From Cannabis sativa (Eukaryota > Streptophyta > Magnoliopsida > Rosales > Cannabaceae), in the NCBI RefSeq assembly GCF_029168945.1, contig NC_083602.1:89600027-89664026 (forward strand): 64,000 nucleotides of DNA. Direction: 5' to 3'. Of the stretch, positions 33,211 through 44,546 are shown piece by piece; position 1 is the stretch's first letter; every line of letters starts with the position of its first letter. The notes under the pieces are model-generated. The model made no database searches. It saw nothing but the letters and a program-made list of their open reading frames with translations, and was not told where the DNA came from. The position numbers and the translations under genes are program-made.

Positions 33211-33655
33211 GATGATTATTATGGCTATTGTGTTGTTATGTTTAGATTCAATATATTGGTGTTTTTTTTAGAGGAGTTGTGTTTGGTGCTTTGGTTTGGG
33301 ATTGAAGTGAGGATTTTATAAGTGTTAAATAATAAGGTAGAGAATAGTACTATCAATCAATAATTAGGTGGTACAGTACTACATACTTTATATTTTAATT
33401 ATTATTAACTATATATTTATAGAGAGAAAATAATTTAATTTGCGTAATTAAGTTTTATGTCATGCATGCACTTTTTTGTTTGGCTATTATGTCATATTTA
33501 ATGAAAAAGAAAGAAACAGATATAATAGTTCAGTACTGTACGATTGGTACATGTTATGGAAAGATAGATAGCTCCCATCAAATTAGTGTGATGTTATATG
33601 TTATGGTATGAAGGATAAATTCATGCACCAAATAATAAGAGTTTTAAGAAGTTAC

Positions 33656-35311
33656 TGATAAACTAAACCCCTCAGGTGGAGTATCAAACCAAGAATCCTC
33701 GCGATTAAACACATCAGAATGCTGATTTACGGGTTTTTTTGGCCATTTCGAAGGAGCTTGTTCTGGTTCAGATGTATCTTTGTCCACCAAAGACTCTCCT
33801 CCATTTGCATCCTCTGGATGTGGTAATAGAATAATTCCAGCTTCAGACACTGCAGAAAAGTTCAATACACGTAGGTAGAATATCTCAGTCATAAAACTAA
33901 ATCATCTATCTGAAAAAACAATAGCATAATAAACTACAAACCATAAAAGCATACATAGAGGCATACAATATTACATGTTTCTTGTTAAGAGCAAAAATAA
34001 GGCAAACAAAAACATACTTGCATCACTGACTTCAAATTCTCCAGCGGAAACAACTTCTGATGCCTCATTCAATGCATTTACACAAGCCTCTGCTGATGCA
34101 AGGCGCAACAAGTCGCCATCTCCAATGTCCATACTAAGCATATCTGAAGTTTGATTCAAATCTTTTATTTCTCTAACCTCAATAGTATCTTTACACACTT
34201 TGGTATCACACTTTTCATCAGCCCAAGACATGGAGGTACCAGCTTTCAGTGACCCCGAAGGTTTAAGAGGAACTTTGCCTTTCTTGCCTAATATAGAATT
34301 AGCTTCTTTTTTATCTTCAATTTCTCTAACCTCACAAAGATTACTTTTCCTGCAGCTATCAGATTTCTCATCAGCCCATGTAACAGAGCGACTAAGTTTG
34401 TTTTTCCGAGAAGCTTTCAGAGACGATTTAAGAGTAGCTTCAGTCAATTTCTTTGTCCTATGAGATACCTCTCCTACTTTTTCAGAGCTTGAATGCGAGC
34501 CAAGTTGGGAAGACGCTGAAGTTGAAGGCATCTCCTGAATACCAAGCTCATCTCTTGAAACAGCTTTACAACTCCCCACTTCCATTTGTTTGGTTTTCGT
34601 TTCTAAATCACTGCTCATGGGATTAAACGATGTGTCCAATAAAGTAAACTGATTTTCCATCTTCTTCTTCCCCAACTTTTCTTCCGGCTCTTTTAGTTGA
34701 ATATCAAAACCGGTATTTTTTGAGCTCAATGGCGTTTTGGACACGGTATATTCAACTTCTGTGAAAAGGGTACTCGAGAACTCCATGTCATTGATAAGAA
34801 CCGGATTTTTAGCTTTAGACCCTGCAATATATAATCCACGTTCACTTTTGCCAGCAATATATAGTAGCAAAATAAATCAGACACATAACAAGACTCAAAC
34901 TCACACGAAGTAAATGTATTTGAGTTTTTTTTTTTAATAGTTTTGGATCATTTTCAGGTTGACACCAATAATCTGCTAACTCAAAAATGGCACAACAATG
35001 AACTCATATTTATTATGTAAATGACATTAAGTTGGTTACATAAGTCAATAAACATGTTAACATGTTAAATGCCTATTAAACAAGTAAACGTTATTATGTC
35101 AGGTGAATTCATTTATAAACAGGTCGGGTTTGGATTGAATTGCCACCCATTGCAAGCAAATAGCGAAGCAAAGCTATTATCAAAATCAGAAAAAGCTCAA
35201 AGTTACCACATAAAGAGTTTAAACTTGCATTTTCGAACCCACCGACTTGAAATTCCATTCTCTCTGCGGTACATAACCTTCAATCGCATTAGAAGGACCA
35301 ACCCAATCCTC
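33656..35311 (-). pseudogene. RPAP2: Truncated RPAP2-like (RNA polymerase II CTD phosphatase) gene
   Basis: Three exon-like pieces match plant RPAP2/RTR1 homologues. 35222-35311 encodes EDWVGPSNAIEGYVPQRE. 34018-34821 (after a TTGCAG acceptor, ending in a GTATGT donor) encodes the linker with SVTWADEKSD and MSWADEKCD repeats and LRLASAEACVNALNEASE. 33656-33849 encodes SEAGIILLPHP and DSWFDTPPEGFSLS and ends at a GTAACT donor. The last two exons are open and in phase. RPAP2 removes phosphate from Ser5 of the pol II tail through an N-terminal RTR1 zinc domain. That domain and the C-terminal helical part are missing: upstream sequence lacks them, and downstream the FLA block begins at 33613. It is best read as a truncated copy; a shortened transcript is possible. 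Confidence 0.75.
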
Positions 35312-35335
35312 CAAAGTTACCACATAAAGAGTTTA
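35198..35335. repeat. 24-bp direct repeats around an RPAP2 exon fragment
   Basis: The same 24 bp occur at 35198-35221 and 35312-35335 and bracket exactly the 90 bp that encode the GPSNAIEGYVPQR part of RPAP2. This suggests repair-mediated or template-switch duplication rather than normal exon structure. Confidence 0.75.
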
Positions 35336-35699
35336 TTAACACATATAAACTAATTAAACACAATTCTAAATCTTAGAACTAAACATTACAAACTAATTAC
35401 GACAAACCTAACTATTAAAAAGAAAAGAGAATTGGATAATAGCTGAATCATATCCCTGTAAAAAGACATATAATGCCAATGTAGAACTCTAGGAAAAAAC
35501 AGAGAGAATCAAAAAGTCAAACAACCAGAGAAAGTTTCTTTCATCATCAGGTTTTTTCAACCCTCATTAGCAAGTACCTATAAGTGAAGTAATTACTTAT
35601 CCGGCCAAGGAGTGAAGCGCAGTGGGAAACGGAATTCCTCCACTCCGATTAGGTTAGTTAAAGAGGTTGATAATAGAAGATTTCTAGGGTTCTATTCTA

Positions 35700-35985
35700 G
35701 TAGGGTTGTTCATTTGATCACATCCAATATTTTTAGACACATCAGATCCAATCCAATTTTACATTGGATGTTGGATTTCTCCAACCGATCCAATCCACTA
35801 CTGTAGGCTCAACCAAACCAATTCAATAAATCATTGGATTAGATCGGTTCCATCCAATGGATGAATCGCTGCATTGGATCGGATTTATCCAATACTTTTG
35901 ATCTAATATTTTTTTAGACCGGATTGGATCTATCCAATATTAATTGGATTGATTGGATCCATCCAATCCAATCCAAGAGTAAAAC
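35700..35985. repeat. TTGGAT/ATCCAA-rich element
   Basis: About twenty ATCCAA and TTGGAT words in both orientations lie in 285 bp, beginning near TAGGGTTGTTCA (a common hAT-type end) and finishing in a dense GGATTGATTGGATCC run. It probably represents a hAT-type MITE; ends and duplication are not resolved. 35986-36458 holds nothing recognisable. Confidence 0.45.
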
Positions 35986-36458
35986 CTGGTTTTTCACCTA
36001 AACGGCTAATATATTAGTTCAAAATATTATAACCCAATATAAATCCAACTTAATTGTTACATAAATCCAACCTAAATTTTAACATAAGTACAACACAAAA
36101 ACTAATTAGAATAGAAAGGAATATGATAAAAAAAAAAGTGATTATCATATAATTAAAGAAACCCACTTAGAAGCTAATTAGAATAGAAAGGCATATGATA
36201 CATTTACATATATTTATAATACAAAAAACTAAAGAAAACACTTTGACACTAATTCATTCCAATTTAATGTATGATGTATCCTGATTTTAGCAAGTTCATT
36301 CTAACATACAATTTAAAATCTGAAAAACACAAAAACATATATATAACAATCAAATATGTATCCTGATTTTTCAACTCATCAAATTAACTATTATTGGTTA
36401 CATCTTAAAAATGAAGTAATTAAGTGACTGGTTTTTGGGTTTAACTATGAAAAATGAA

Positions 36459-36638
36459 AAATAAGAGAAAGTTAAAAGACCTGAGTTACTGCAGTTTGCG
36501 AGGAAGAAGAGGTGTCTTCGTTGGAGAGGGAGGAGCTGTGTGTGGCTTCCGTCGTTGGTGAAGATGCCGTCGGCGACTTAGGGAGGAGATGGGCGTCGTC
36601 GTCAACGAGTAGGGGAGAAGATGCTGTCTTCTCCGTAT
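36459..36638 (-). repeat. Second copy of the SPT16 first exon and splice donor
   Basis: This segment matches 40631-40832, the 5' untranslated exon of SPT16, at about nine in ten positions and lacks about 28 bp. It keeps the CTCAG/GTCTTTTAAC splice donor. It lies downstream of the SPT16 stop codon and upstream, on the same strand, of the RPAP2 remnant. Similarity ends abruptly at TCTCCGT (36638). A conceptual short frame at 36472-36786 is leader sequence. Confidence 0.85.
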
Positions 36639-37060
36639 TTAAAGGCAAGTAAATTTTGTGAATGACATGAGTAGACAGTAAGGCAAAAAGTAAGAACCAA
36701 TTAAGGTTAATTAGGTTAGTTAACCCAAGAAGATTATTAATATATAAAAGAAATACTTTCTTATGTGCTTCCCAAAACAAAAACATATGTTACCAAATGA
36801 GTCAAAAGAAACGTGTATACCAACTAAAGGATGATTGGAAAAAAAAAATTTCTTCCAGCAAAAAGTGATGCTAAAAATATACAACCAACAACAGATAGAG
36901 ACTTTTAAGGTAACCTATTTGGTCCAGCAATACAACTAAAAACTTGGAAATAAACTAGAACAAAATAAGAATTCCAATCTAGGTAAGCCATACAGCAGCA
37001 GTAAGTTGCTGCTTAATACTACTACAAAGGTAAATGAAAACAAGAAACTTCTGGTTACAC

Positions 37061-40000
37061 CTATCTTCTTGTTTTAGGTCGCTTAGATGGTGCAGATCTA
37101 CTAGGAGGAGGAGCTCTGGACTTTCCGAAAGCTTTGATCTTCCTTCTTTGCCTTTCCTCCTCACTGTCTGATTCGACACCTTTCTCCCTGTCTGCATTAC
37201 TCGCCTCCTTCTCCAACTCCTCCCACGTCTTTCCCTTCTCTTCTTCCGAGTCTTCTTCAGTATCCTCCTCCTCCTCTTCATCTGACTCCACCAGGGACTC
37301 ACTGTCAGAGGCCTCATCTTCGGACTCTGATTCAACTTCCACATCAGATGGCTCATAACCCTGGTCAGACTCTTCTGATTGCCCTGATTCTGAATCAGTA
37401 GCTTCCAAATTCAAAAATTCCCAACCACCATCATCAATGAAGCTCTGTGGGTCATCAGTGATTGTCTTCAATATTTGTCGCCAGTTTAGATTCAGCCTGC
37501 TCTCGTAATACTTGATGTCTGTTGTGTCAAGCCATTCTTTGATGCCATCAAGTGCTGTAGAAGGAATAGAATCAATACGAAGAACATCCTTCTTGAAGTC
37601 CTTAAATACAATGGTCATGTCAAAATTCTTCTGCCCAAGGCCAACTCTTTCTAAATTCACAATCTCAATCTCACTGAGAGTCACAACAAGGAAAGGAGTC
37701 TCTATCAATTCAACTAGGCAAGTTGAGGATGGAACAATAAATGCTGAAGATTTATAGGGTACCCCATGGAAACCAAGCTCTCTCAAAGGCTGATCAAACT
37801 CAAGGTCAAGGCCACTGAACTGAGGCTGTCCCCAAAGGTCATTCACCCGATTCACAAAGTTTTGGAAGTCCATGTTGATTTTATTCTTCCTATCCCTCTC
37901 CCGCTGCTCCTCTTCAATCTCATCAGGGTCATAAGCAGACCTCTTTCCACCACCCAATGTTTGAACCACATCCATAACCTCACAATAGAATTGGACATCT
38001 TTGGTTTTCTTGTTCCCCACCATTATGTGATTGTGCAGATGAAAGTGAAGGAGAGTGATCATTTCATTCTCAGCTGGCTGGAAGAAAGCATGCTTAATAT
38101 TCGCAAACATTACATCTACACGCTCATCCTGCCTAGTGGTAGAATAGCGAAACCCGTTCACATGAGCTTCAAGGGTACCGGGTAACTTTCTTCCACGACC
38201 GCCAAAAACAGGACGAATCCAAAGGTCAGATAACCTGATTGGCTTGAATCTGTTACCAGCTAACTGGAGTTTCTCCTGAGTAACAAGTGTTGCCCTCTCA
38301 GCTCTCTCAGATTCCCTTGCAACAACTTGTCGTCTAAGTGTTTTAATCTGCTGTACCACCTCACTTATATGCCTTGGGTCCTTAGAGCGGAAAGAAACCT
38401 CTTTAAGAAAAATAGAACCCTGATACTTTGACGAATTTGCATCATGAGGACTAAAAGGGGTCCCGGGAACATTAAAAATAATTCTAATATAACAATTTCT
38501 GTTAGTATCTTGTTGGCTGGAGACTGTCCTAATTGTAGCAACATGAAAAGGAACCATACTTCCATATACAGGCAACAGAACAGCTTCATTCTTCTGGTCA
38601 ATCTGAATCATCAAATCTCTGGGAGGAGGAAGATCATTAACACTCTTGTACGCAATTAGGTCTGCTGAAGTTCTAGCAGCATTACGGTTGTCTCCTGCAC
38701 CAGCTCCACCGCCAGCAAGTCGACGGGCAGTTTCTTCATTCTTCTGTCTGGCAAGCTCTGCTTGGTGCTGCCTGCGGAGCTCCTCTTTGGAGATCTCATG
38801 ATTATCTGACCTAAGAGTTGTCTTAGACATATAGCCCTCAGTACCATTAGCCTCAGCATTCCCTTTAGGCTTTTCATCTTCTTCTTCGTCCTCATTAAAT
38901 GAATATGCCACATCCTTGACAGCTTTAGAACTTTTACTGGTCACTACTTCGGTCTTATCCTTGTCGACAATAACAGTGTCAGCAAGCAACAACGAAAAAT
39001 TCTGTTTTTTGGGGTTAGTGGTTTGAACCTGTAAATTCTGAAAACCAAGTGACACATTAAAGATCATGCCAGTTTTCACTACCCTGTCATTTTTTGCATT
39101 AAGATTCAACCCAGACTCACGAAATTCAAGGCCAATGCCTGTCCCAGCAGATTTTGTCAAATTTGGAACTAATTCAGGAGCATCCTTCTCAACAATTGAG
39201 AAAGCTGCTTGATAAGCAGCACTGATTTTATTCCCTGGTTTCAACTCGCTGATAGCTGCATCGTGTGCCTTAAGAAGAACCGCATATGCCTTACTTTGAA
39301 GCGGGTTGGCATCAATCAAGAATGTCCTCGCAACATTGGAGCAGTAACTCTTATACCGGGATCCAATAGCACATATGATAACACTAGCCGAGTCATAGTA
39401 AAGAAGCTCGTCATTGCTTGCAGCACTAGGCCTCAAATCAAACTCTCCACCACTTTGAAATATAGGAGGGTAACAGATGTCAACATTCTCTGCCTTAAGC
39501 TTCGCACTAGCTTTAGAAGGCTCCAATATAGCCTTCTCTGTCTCATTCATCAAAAGAGAATGGGTGACTTTCTTTTCCTCGTCAATGACGTTCTCAAGCT
39601 TCGGAACTACAATGTTATTCATAACATTACTAGTCAAGAAGGCAGCTTTCTTAACATTCACAAGCTCTTCCTTGTCTTTACAAGCAAACAGATCGGATAA
39701 TCCATTTGCTATATCACTAAGCTGGAAATTAGCATTTTTCAACTTGTCAGCCCACATTTCCAAAAGATTTCCCTCGGGAACTTCTCTAGCTATGTGTCCA
39801 ACCACGTTGCCGCCCTCATCCTTGGATTGAGCTCGGATGGCACCAAATATAGCTTCCATGAGCCCACTTCCATCATCATTTTTTGCCTTCACATGCATCA
39901 CAACATCAATACCAAGACTCTCCTTTGCAGGTTTTTTCACAACATCAAGCAAAGATACCTTCTTCTGGCTGCACAAAAAATGAATCTGCTTCTTCATGAA

Positions 40001-40261
40001 GACCATAATTGTATCAGGAAATTCATATCCCAGAAGCCAAATGTTCAATGCTGAGGACTTCAGATACCGCAGATCCTCAGATGCTGGCGGAGTAGCTATT
40101 GCAAGCACATCAGAAGAACCCCACATGACAGATTTATGTTCAATCCAATGTGAATAAAGAGTCTTCAATCGCTCACTGAATTTGACCAGATCAATAGAGT
40201 ACGCAGCCCCAGTAGCCTTCCCGTTAGGAGGTTGGCCATTTCCATTGCGATGATCAGCCAT
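37061..40261 (-). CDS. SPT16: FACT complex subunit SPT16 (histone chaperone)
   Basis: 1,066 residues in one exon, the usual plant SPT16 size and structure. Domains in order: N-lobe of the aminopeptidase-like domain (about 20-180), catalytically dead M24 peptidase fold (about 190-440, with GSRYKSYCSNVARTFLID), a charged linker with LRRQHQAELARQKNEE (about 500-530), the SPT16 middle region starting at DLMIQIDQKNEAVLLPVYG (about 560), a tandem-PH middle domain (LSDLWIRPVFGGRGRKLPG to EVMDVVQTLGGGKRSAYDP), an acidic tail (about 955-1035) and a basic NLS-like end. With SSRP1 it forms FACT, which loosens and rebuilds nucleosomes during transcription and replication in the nucleus. The start is the first ATG after the leader intron (40289-40652). 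No frame damage is seen. Confidence 0.97.
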   Translation of the reverse strand: MADHRNGNGQPPNGKATGAAYSIDLVKFSERLKTLYSHWIEHKSVMWGSSDVLAIATPPASEDLRYLKSSALNIWLLGYEFPDTIMVFMKKQIHFLCSQKKVSLLDVVKKPAKESLGIDVVMHVKAKNDDGSGLMEAIFGAIRAQSKDEGGNVVGHIAREVPEGNLLEMWADKLKNANFQLSDIANGLSDLFACKDKEELVNVKKAAFLTSNVMNNIVVPKLENVIDEEKKVTHSLLMNETEKAILEPSKASAKLKAENVDICYPPIFQSGGEFDLRPSAASNDELLYYDSASVIICAIGSRYKSYCSNVARTFLIDANPLQSKAYAVLLKAHDAAISELKPGNKISAAYQAAFSIVEKDAPELVPNLTKSAGTGIGLEFRESGLNLNAKNDRVVKTGMIFNVSLGFQNLQVQTTNPKKQNFSLLLADTVIVDKDKTEVVTSKSSKAVKDVAYSFNEDEEEDEKPKGNAEANGTEGYMSKTTLRSDNHEISKEELRRQHQAELARQKNEETARRLAGGGAGAGDNRNAARTSADLIAYKSVNDLPPPRDLMIQIDQKNEAVLLPVYGSMVPFHVATIRTVSSQQDTNRNCYIRIIFNVPGTPFSPHDANSSKYQGSIFLKEVSFRSKDPRHISEVVQQIKTLRRQVVARESERAERATLVTQEKLQLAGNRFKPIRLSDLWIRPVFGGRGRKLPGTLEAHVNGFRYSTTRQDERVDVMFANIKHAFFQPAENEMITLLHFHLHNHIMVGNKKTKDVQFYCEVMDVVQTLGGGKRSAYDPDEIEEEQRERDRKNKINMDFQNFVNRVNDLWGQPQFSGLDLEFDQPLRELGFHGVPYKSSAFIVPSSTCLVELIETPFLVVTLSEIEIVNLERVGLGQKNFDMTIVFKDFKKDVLRIDSIPSTALDGIKEWLDTTDIKYYESRLNLNWRQILKTITDDPQSFIDDGGWEFLNLEATDSESGQSEESDQGYEPSDVEVESESEDEASDSESLVESDEEEEEDTEEDSEEEKGKTWEELEKEASNADREKGVESDSEEERQRRKIKAFGKSRAPPPSRSAPSKRPKTRR

Positions 40262-40287
40262 TCTGAACTATTCACGTAATTGATTCG

Positions 40288-40900
40288 TCTGTTCAGCAAT
40301 AACATTCAAATTAACCAGGTAATAACCATTCTTCCTCGATTTAACAAGAAAATAAACAAGTAAGCAGTAAAATATCATATTCAACTTTTTTCCCATTTCC
40401 TTTAAATTAATCAAATTAAAAAAAATCCAACAAGAAAAATTCATAAATCTTCATGCATAAAACCCTAGCTGCAGTATAGATAAAAGAATCAGACACAAAT
40501 TTATAATTGATTCATATGCCCAGCGCATCATAAAAATGTTGAAAACAACGACGTACAAATCGAACCCTAGAAAGCTCAGAAAAGAATTAAATTAAATATA
40601 AATATCATTTCGCAATGTACTACATATTCAAAATAAGAGAAAGTTAAAAGACCTGAGTTGCTGCCGTTTGCGAGGAAGAAGATGTGTCTTCGTTGGAGAG
40701 AGAGGAGCTGTGTCTTCGTCGGAGAGGGGGGGGCTGTGTGGGTTCCGTCGTTGGTGAAGATGCCGTCGGCGACTTAGGGAGAAGATGGGCGTCGTCCTCA
40801 GCGAGTAGGGGAGAAGATGCTGTCGTCTCCGTCGTCGAAAAATGGCTGGGCAGCGAATCACCGTCGTCGTCCACTCTCTGGGCAGTGGGCACGATAGACA
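40288..40900 (-). other. SPT16 5' untranslated exon and leader intron
   Basis: The untranslated exon (about 40653-40900) is C/T-rich on the sense strand and ends CTCAG before GTCTTTTAAC. The acceptor GAACAG lies at 40289-40294 and the remaining leader (40262-40288) reaches the ATG, so the intron is 40289-40652 (364 bp). Leader introns are common in plant housekeeping genes. Confidence 0.7.
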
Positions 40901-40972
40901 CAGAGAGAGAGGTCTGATTTAGGGTTTTGTTTTTTTTTTTTTAATGTTTTTTATATATTTAATAAAATAAAT

Positions 40973-41110
40973 AGAGTAATTTGCGTCATAAATATATAAC
41001 TTTAACTCGCAAATAAATACTTAAGTTTAATTTTTAGCGGTAATAATACTTAAGCTATAATTCTTGTAGGTACCTTTGTTAAGTAAATTGTCACGTGATA
41101 ATTCTTAATT
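40973..41110. mobile_element. Half of a GAGTAATTTGC MITE
   Basis: The left arm (GAGTAATTTGCGTCATAAAT, then AAGTTTAATTTTTAGCGGTAATAAT) matches the arms of the MITE at 10904-11268. The right arm is missing because LINE sequence begins at about 41116. Confidence 0.55.
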
Positions 41111-41115
41111 GGTTC

Positions 41116-41272
41116 AAGTCACAATAAATAGGGTGGCTCATTGCCTTGCTAGAGCGTCTTGTTATCATTCAGATCGTATTGTTAGTGAGCATACTGCTCC
41201 TCTTGAACTCAAGTCTATTGTTGATGTTGAATGTTTATGAATGAATAAATCATCTTTTGCTCAAAAAGAAAA
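41116..41272 (+). mobile_element. 5'-truncated LINE 3' end
   Basis: The first 110 bp encode VAHCLARASCH and further residues ending at a TGA, the C-terminus of the RNase H domain of plant L1 elements. A short untranslated tail follows (TTTTGCTCAAAAAG) with a poly(A). It abuts the left edge of the second FLA block. Confidence 0.65.
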
Positions 41273-41847
41273 AAATTAAATTAGTAACAACTTATACTAA
41301 ATACTATGTTAGTGTTGTGACTAAAAGTCACAATTTAATCACAAAAATATTATGCTCTGATAAAAAAATTGTCACTAAAATTAACCGTTTTAATTTTTTG
41401 TAGTGCATGTAAAAGCACAACACAAAACTTTATAATTATTTAAATTCAATGTATGCGAAATTTAAATATAATCAAATATACTTTATCAAAAAAAAAAAAT
41501 ATAATCAAATACACGTTCGATTTGAACTGTAAATAGAATAAAATTTTTATTGAATTATCAAATGATACAACAGCAAAAATATTAAACAAAAAAACAAAAT
41601 ATTAACTATCGGACGAATGTGTAAATTAAATTATTGACTCAAACATTGGTACTACAAAAGATGATGAGCAACACAAATCTCATATCTACTGCTAATATAC
41701 GTATATACATTATTCAAAAACCACTCAATTAATCATAATCATCAAACCATTAATCCTACAACATGGTATGTATGATCACTCATAATAATAATTCACCACA
41801 AAATATAACAAACGAACTTGTAAAAACAACAACAATATTTAAGTATC

Positions 41848-42795
41848 TCAAAATAAAATTGCAATTGCACCAAAAACATTAATGACACCAATTGTTGCCA
41901 CCATGCCATTACGAAAAGCACTAGAGGCATGCATTGAAGAAACTGGGTTATCATCCAATGTTGAAGTAGACGATGAGGGGTCAGATGACGAATCTGACCC
42001 TTTACCGCTACCTGCTAAGCCTTTTGTAGGCTTAGCAAGCAATGCAGGCGCAGGTGCGAGGGCCTTATGAAGCTTAGTGGGAGCGAAAATGGCCATGGGA
42101 AGCAAAACCTTGTCGATTTTATAAATAGCGAGTTGGCTATCGGCATATATTGTGCCAGAAATAGTTGTATTGACAACACCAGTTGATATGTTAACCCAAT
42201 TACCTTGTGTTGTGATGTTTAAAGGGTACTCGTCAGTGTTACTAGCTTGTGTACGGACAGGGTTACTGAGAGTCTGGAAACTCGAGATGGAAATGAAAGA
42301 TGGTAAGATGTGGTATTGTACTAATTGTACCTTTTGTTCTGCGTTTAGGAAGTTGAGTGTTCCGGGTTTTAAAGCGGAGAAAGCGCCATTAGTTGGGGCT
42401 AGAATTGTCATGCTGTTGGAAGTGTTGAGTTGGTTTTCGATCTGTTCGATTACTTGGGTGCTTTTGAGTATGCGGGTGAAGACACTAAAGGTTCCGGCTT
42501 TGTCAAGAATCTTAACCACATCGGTTGGCTCGGGTTTGGCTTTTCGCGGTGGAGCTTCAACTAGTGGCTCTGCTGAGGGAGCTTGTGCTTCTGATGAGGT
42601 CGGGGCTCGAGCTGGGGTTGTTGTTGGAGTTGGTGTTGCTACTTTAGGTTTTGTAGGCGCCACGGCTGGGGTGGCGCCTTTAGTAGCGGCTATGTGGGCA
42701 GATGGGGCTTTAGCTGGAGCTTGATGAGTTAAACTCATTGTGGTGTGAGATAAGATGAGAAGTATGAATGAAAAAGATATGAGAGTTTGCTTCAT
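41848..42795 (-). CDS. FLA: Fasciclin-like arabinogalactan protein, type B copy 2
   Basis: 315 residues, one exon, the near-twin of 13992-14939. It keeps the signal peptide, the AGP stretch, the FAS1 core (VQLVQYHILP, LAIYKIDKVLLP), the N-glycosylation sites and the GPI-type tail, so it should be functional. Changes from the twin: FILL for FLLL in the signal peptide, TTT for TAT in the AGP stretch, FTRIL for FIRIL after FSVF (a usually hydrophobic position in this family), APTNGAF for APTNDAF, and a few tail residues. The promoter has TATATTAAAA in place of TATATAAAA, and the leader contains a longer TA repeat (about 42838-42854), so expression may differ. Confidence 0.93.
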   Translation of the reverse strand: MKQTLISFSFILLILSHTTMSLTHQAPAKAPSAHIAATKGATPAVAPTKPKVATPTPTTTPARAPTSSEAQAPSAEPLVEAPPRKAKPEPTDVVKILDKAGTFSVFTRILKSTQVIEQIENQLNTSNSMTILAPTNGAFSALKPGTLNFLNAEQKVQLVQYHILPSFISISSFQTLSNPVRTQASNTDEYPLNITTQGNWVNISTGVVNTTISGTIYADSQLAIYKIDKVLLPMAIFAPTKLHKALAPAPALLAKPTKGLAGSGKGSDSSSDPSSSTSTLDDNPVSSMHASSAFRNGMVATIGVINVFGAIAILF

Positions 42796-43510
42796 CTTTG
42801 TATATAGCTAGGGTTTAATTATTTATGTATTATTATTATATATATATATATATATTTTTTTGGTTATGTTGAGAGATTTGTGAGTGTTTGATGATATGGT
42901 GAATGGGAGAAATGGGGTTTTAATATAAGTTAATATGTTTTGAAGAGAGATTAATTAAATGTGGTGGTTATAATGATTATTGTTATTATTATTTAGTTGT
43001 GGGAAGTACCAAATGTTATGGTAGCTAGTTGGAAAGGTACATTAGATTTGTTACTGATTTGCTTTTCATCAATGCTTATCGATCAACAATGACATTTAAT
43101 TTGTATTTAGTTGAGATTATATTTAAATTAGCTGTTAATGAATTTTTATTCATGATTAATAAGCAATCTTTCATTTCAAGAAGTGACACGTATAGATAGG
43201 TTAAGTCTATAACTAGAGTTCACCTAGTTTAAGGGCTAAAAAATATTCTTCTCAATTTTTTTTAAATAATTTTAAAAAATGCATGTCACACTATCTTTTA
43301 AATAAAAATCTAAAAATATTTTTATTCTTATAACCAACTAAATTTTAAGATCTCTACTCAATAAATATTGGTTAAAAACCAAAGTGGCACGGGCTAATTA
43401 AGCTTTAACATAAGGTGGATTGACACCCATCAAAATGAAAATTAAAAAGGGGAGATAATTTCTCACTTTATTTCCTATGATATTATGTTATGTTCTAATT
43501 AAATCATTTA

Positions 43511-43748
43511 GGGTTCGTTTGGAACACCGTATTAGGTCGTATTGTATTGTATTATATTAAATTGTATTTTATGCGATATTTTTACGTAAAACTATATGTG
43601 GTATTAACTTTTATGGACACCTAAATATATAATATTTTAGTATAAATTAAAGTTTAACATAGTATTATATAAAAATATGATATATAATCCAATTCAATAT
43701 AATACAATACAATACAATACGATCTAATACGGCATTCCAAACGAGTCC
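43511..43748. mobile_element. Intact MITE with GGGTTCGTTTGGAAC ends (Helitron empty site)
   Basis: 238 bp from GGGTTCGTTTGGAACACCG to CGGCATTCCAAACGAGTCC, an inverted pair of about 30 bp including TATTGTATTGTATTA words. It lies between the type B and type C genes, as does its split counterpart in block copy 1. Target duplication is unclear (TTA and TAA flanks). Confidence 0.75.
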
Positions 43749-44546
43749 ATAAATATATATATATATATATATAATATTTATAGGGAAACACTAATATATA
43801 GCAAACGAGTGTTACTTTGCTCCTATATTGATATGTTTTTATTTCGAGAATTTGAAAAAATCATAACACCATTTCTTTATATATATAACTGCAAATAAAT
43901 TTATATTATTATAAAAACATAGTTTAAGAAAGTCAATCGCAGCTTTATATATATTAAACAAACACACAATGAACTAACTGTACATGTTTTTTCGATCATA
44001 GCTTAAATTACTCAATATTTTCTATAAATTATATAATCGTAATAAGAGTGTTATAATGTATACCCTTAGATAAAAAAAAAAATTATAATTTCTACTTAAT
44101 TATTAGAACTTTGATAGTTATTATCCAATTGGATCTGCCTAGTCACTTACTAAAAATAATTATTACTTATTACTTTATTTTTTAACATTTATTTGTATTA
44201 ATTTTTTTATCTTATTTTTTATAACTATTTAAAAAGTAATATATATTATTAGTTTTTACTTTAATAAGTATTAATAATATATTTTTTTCAATAATATTTA
44301 AAATATATTTAATGTGTGTGTTATTTTTTTCAAAATATGGAATAGAAGGGAAGCAATATTTTAAAAAAAAAAAATGAGAGTATGAAAACATACTGAATTC
44401 ACATCAAATAATTAATTAAAACGAATTGAGAATAAGTACGTATACAAATGCTCCCTCTCATGATCAACATGAACAAAAATAAAATATTTAACATGCCATA
44501 TTTCAAAACAAAAGATTATACACATAACATTACTTAATAAATCAAA

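Noticed and set aside
35612..35806. Short plus-strand frame near 35.6 kb
   Set aside because: It runs into the ATCCAA repeat element and has no recognisable similarity. A minus-strand EEFRFPLRFTPWPDK reading nearby was also left uncalled for lack of a family match.
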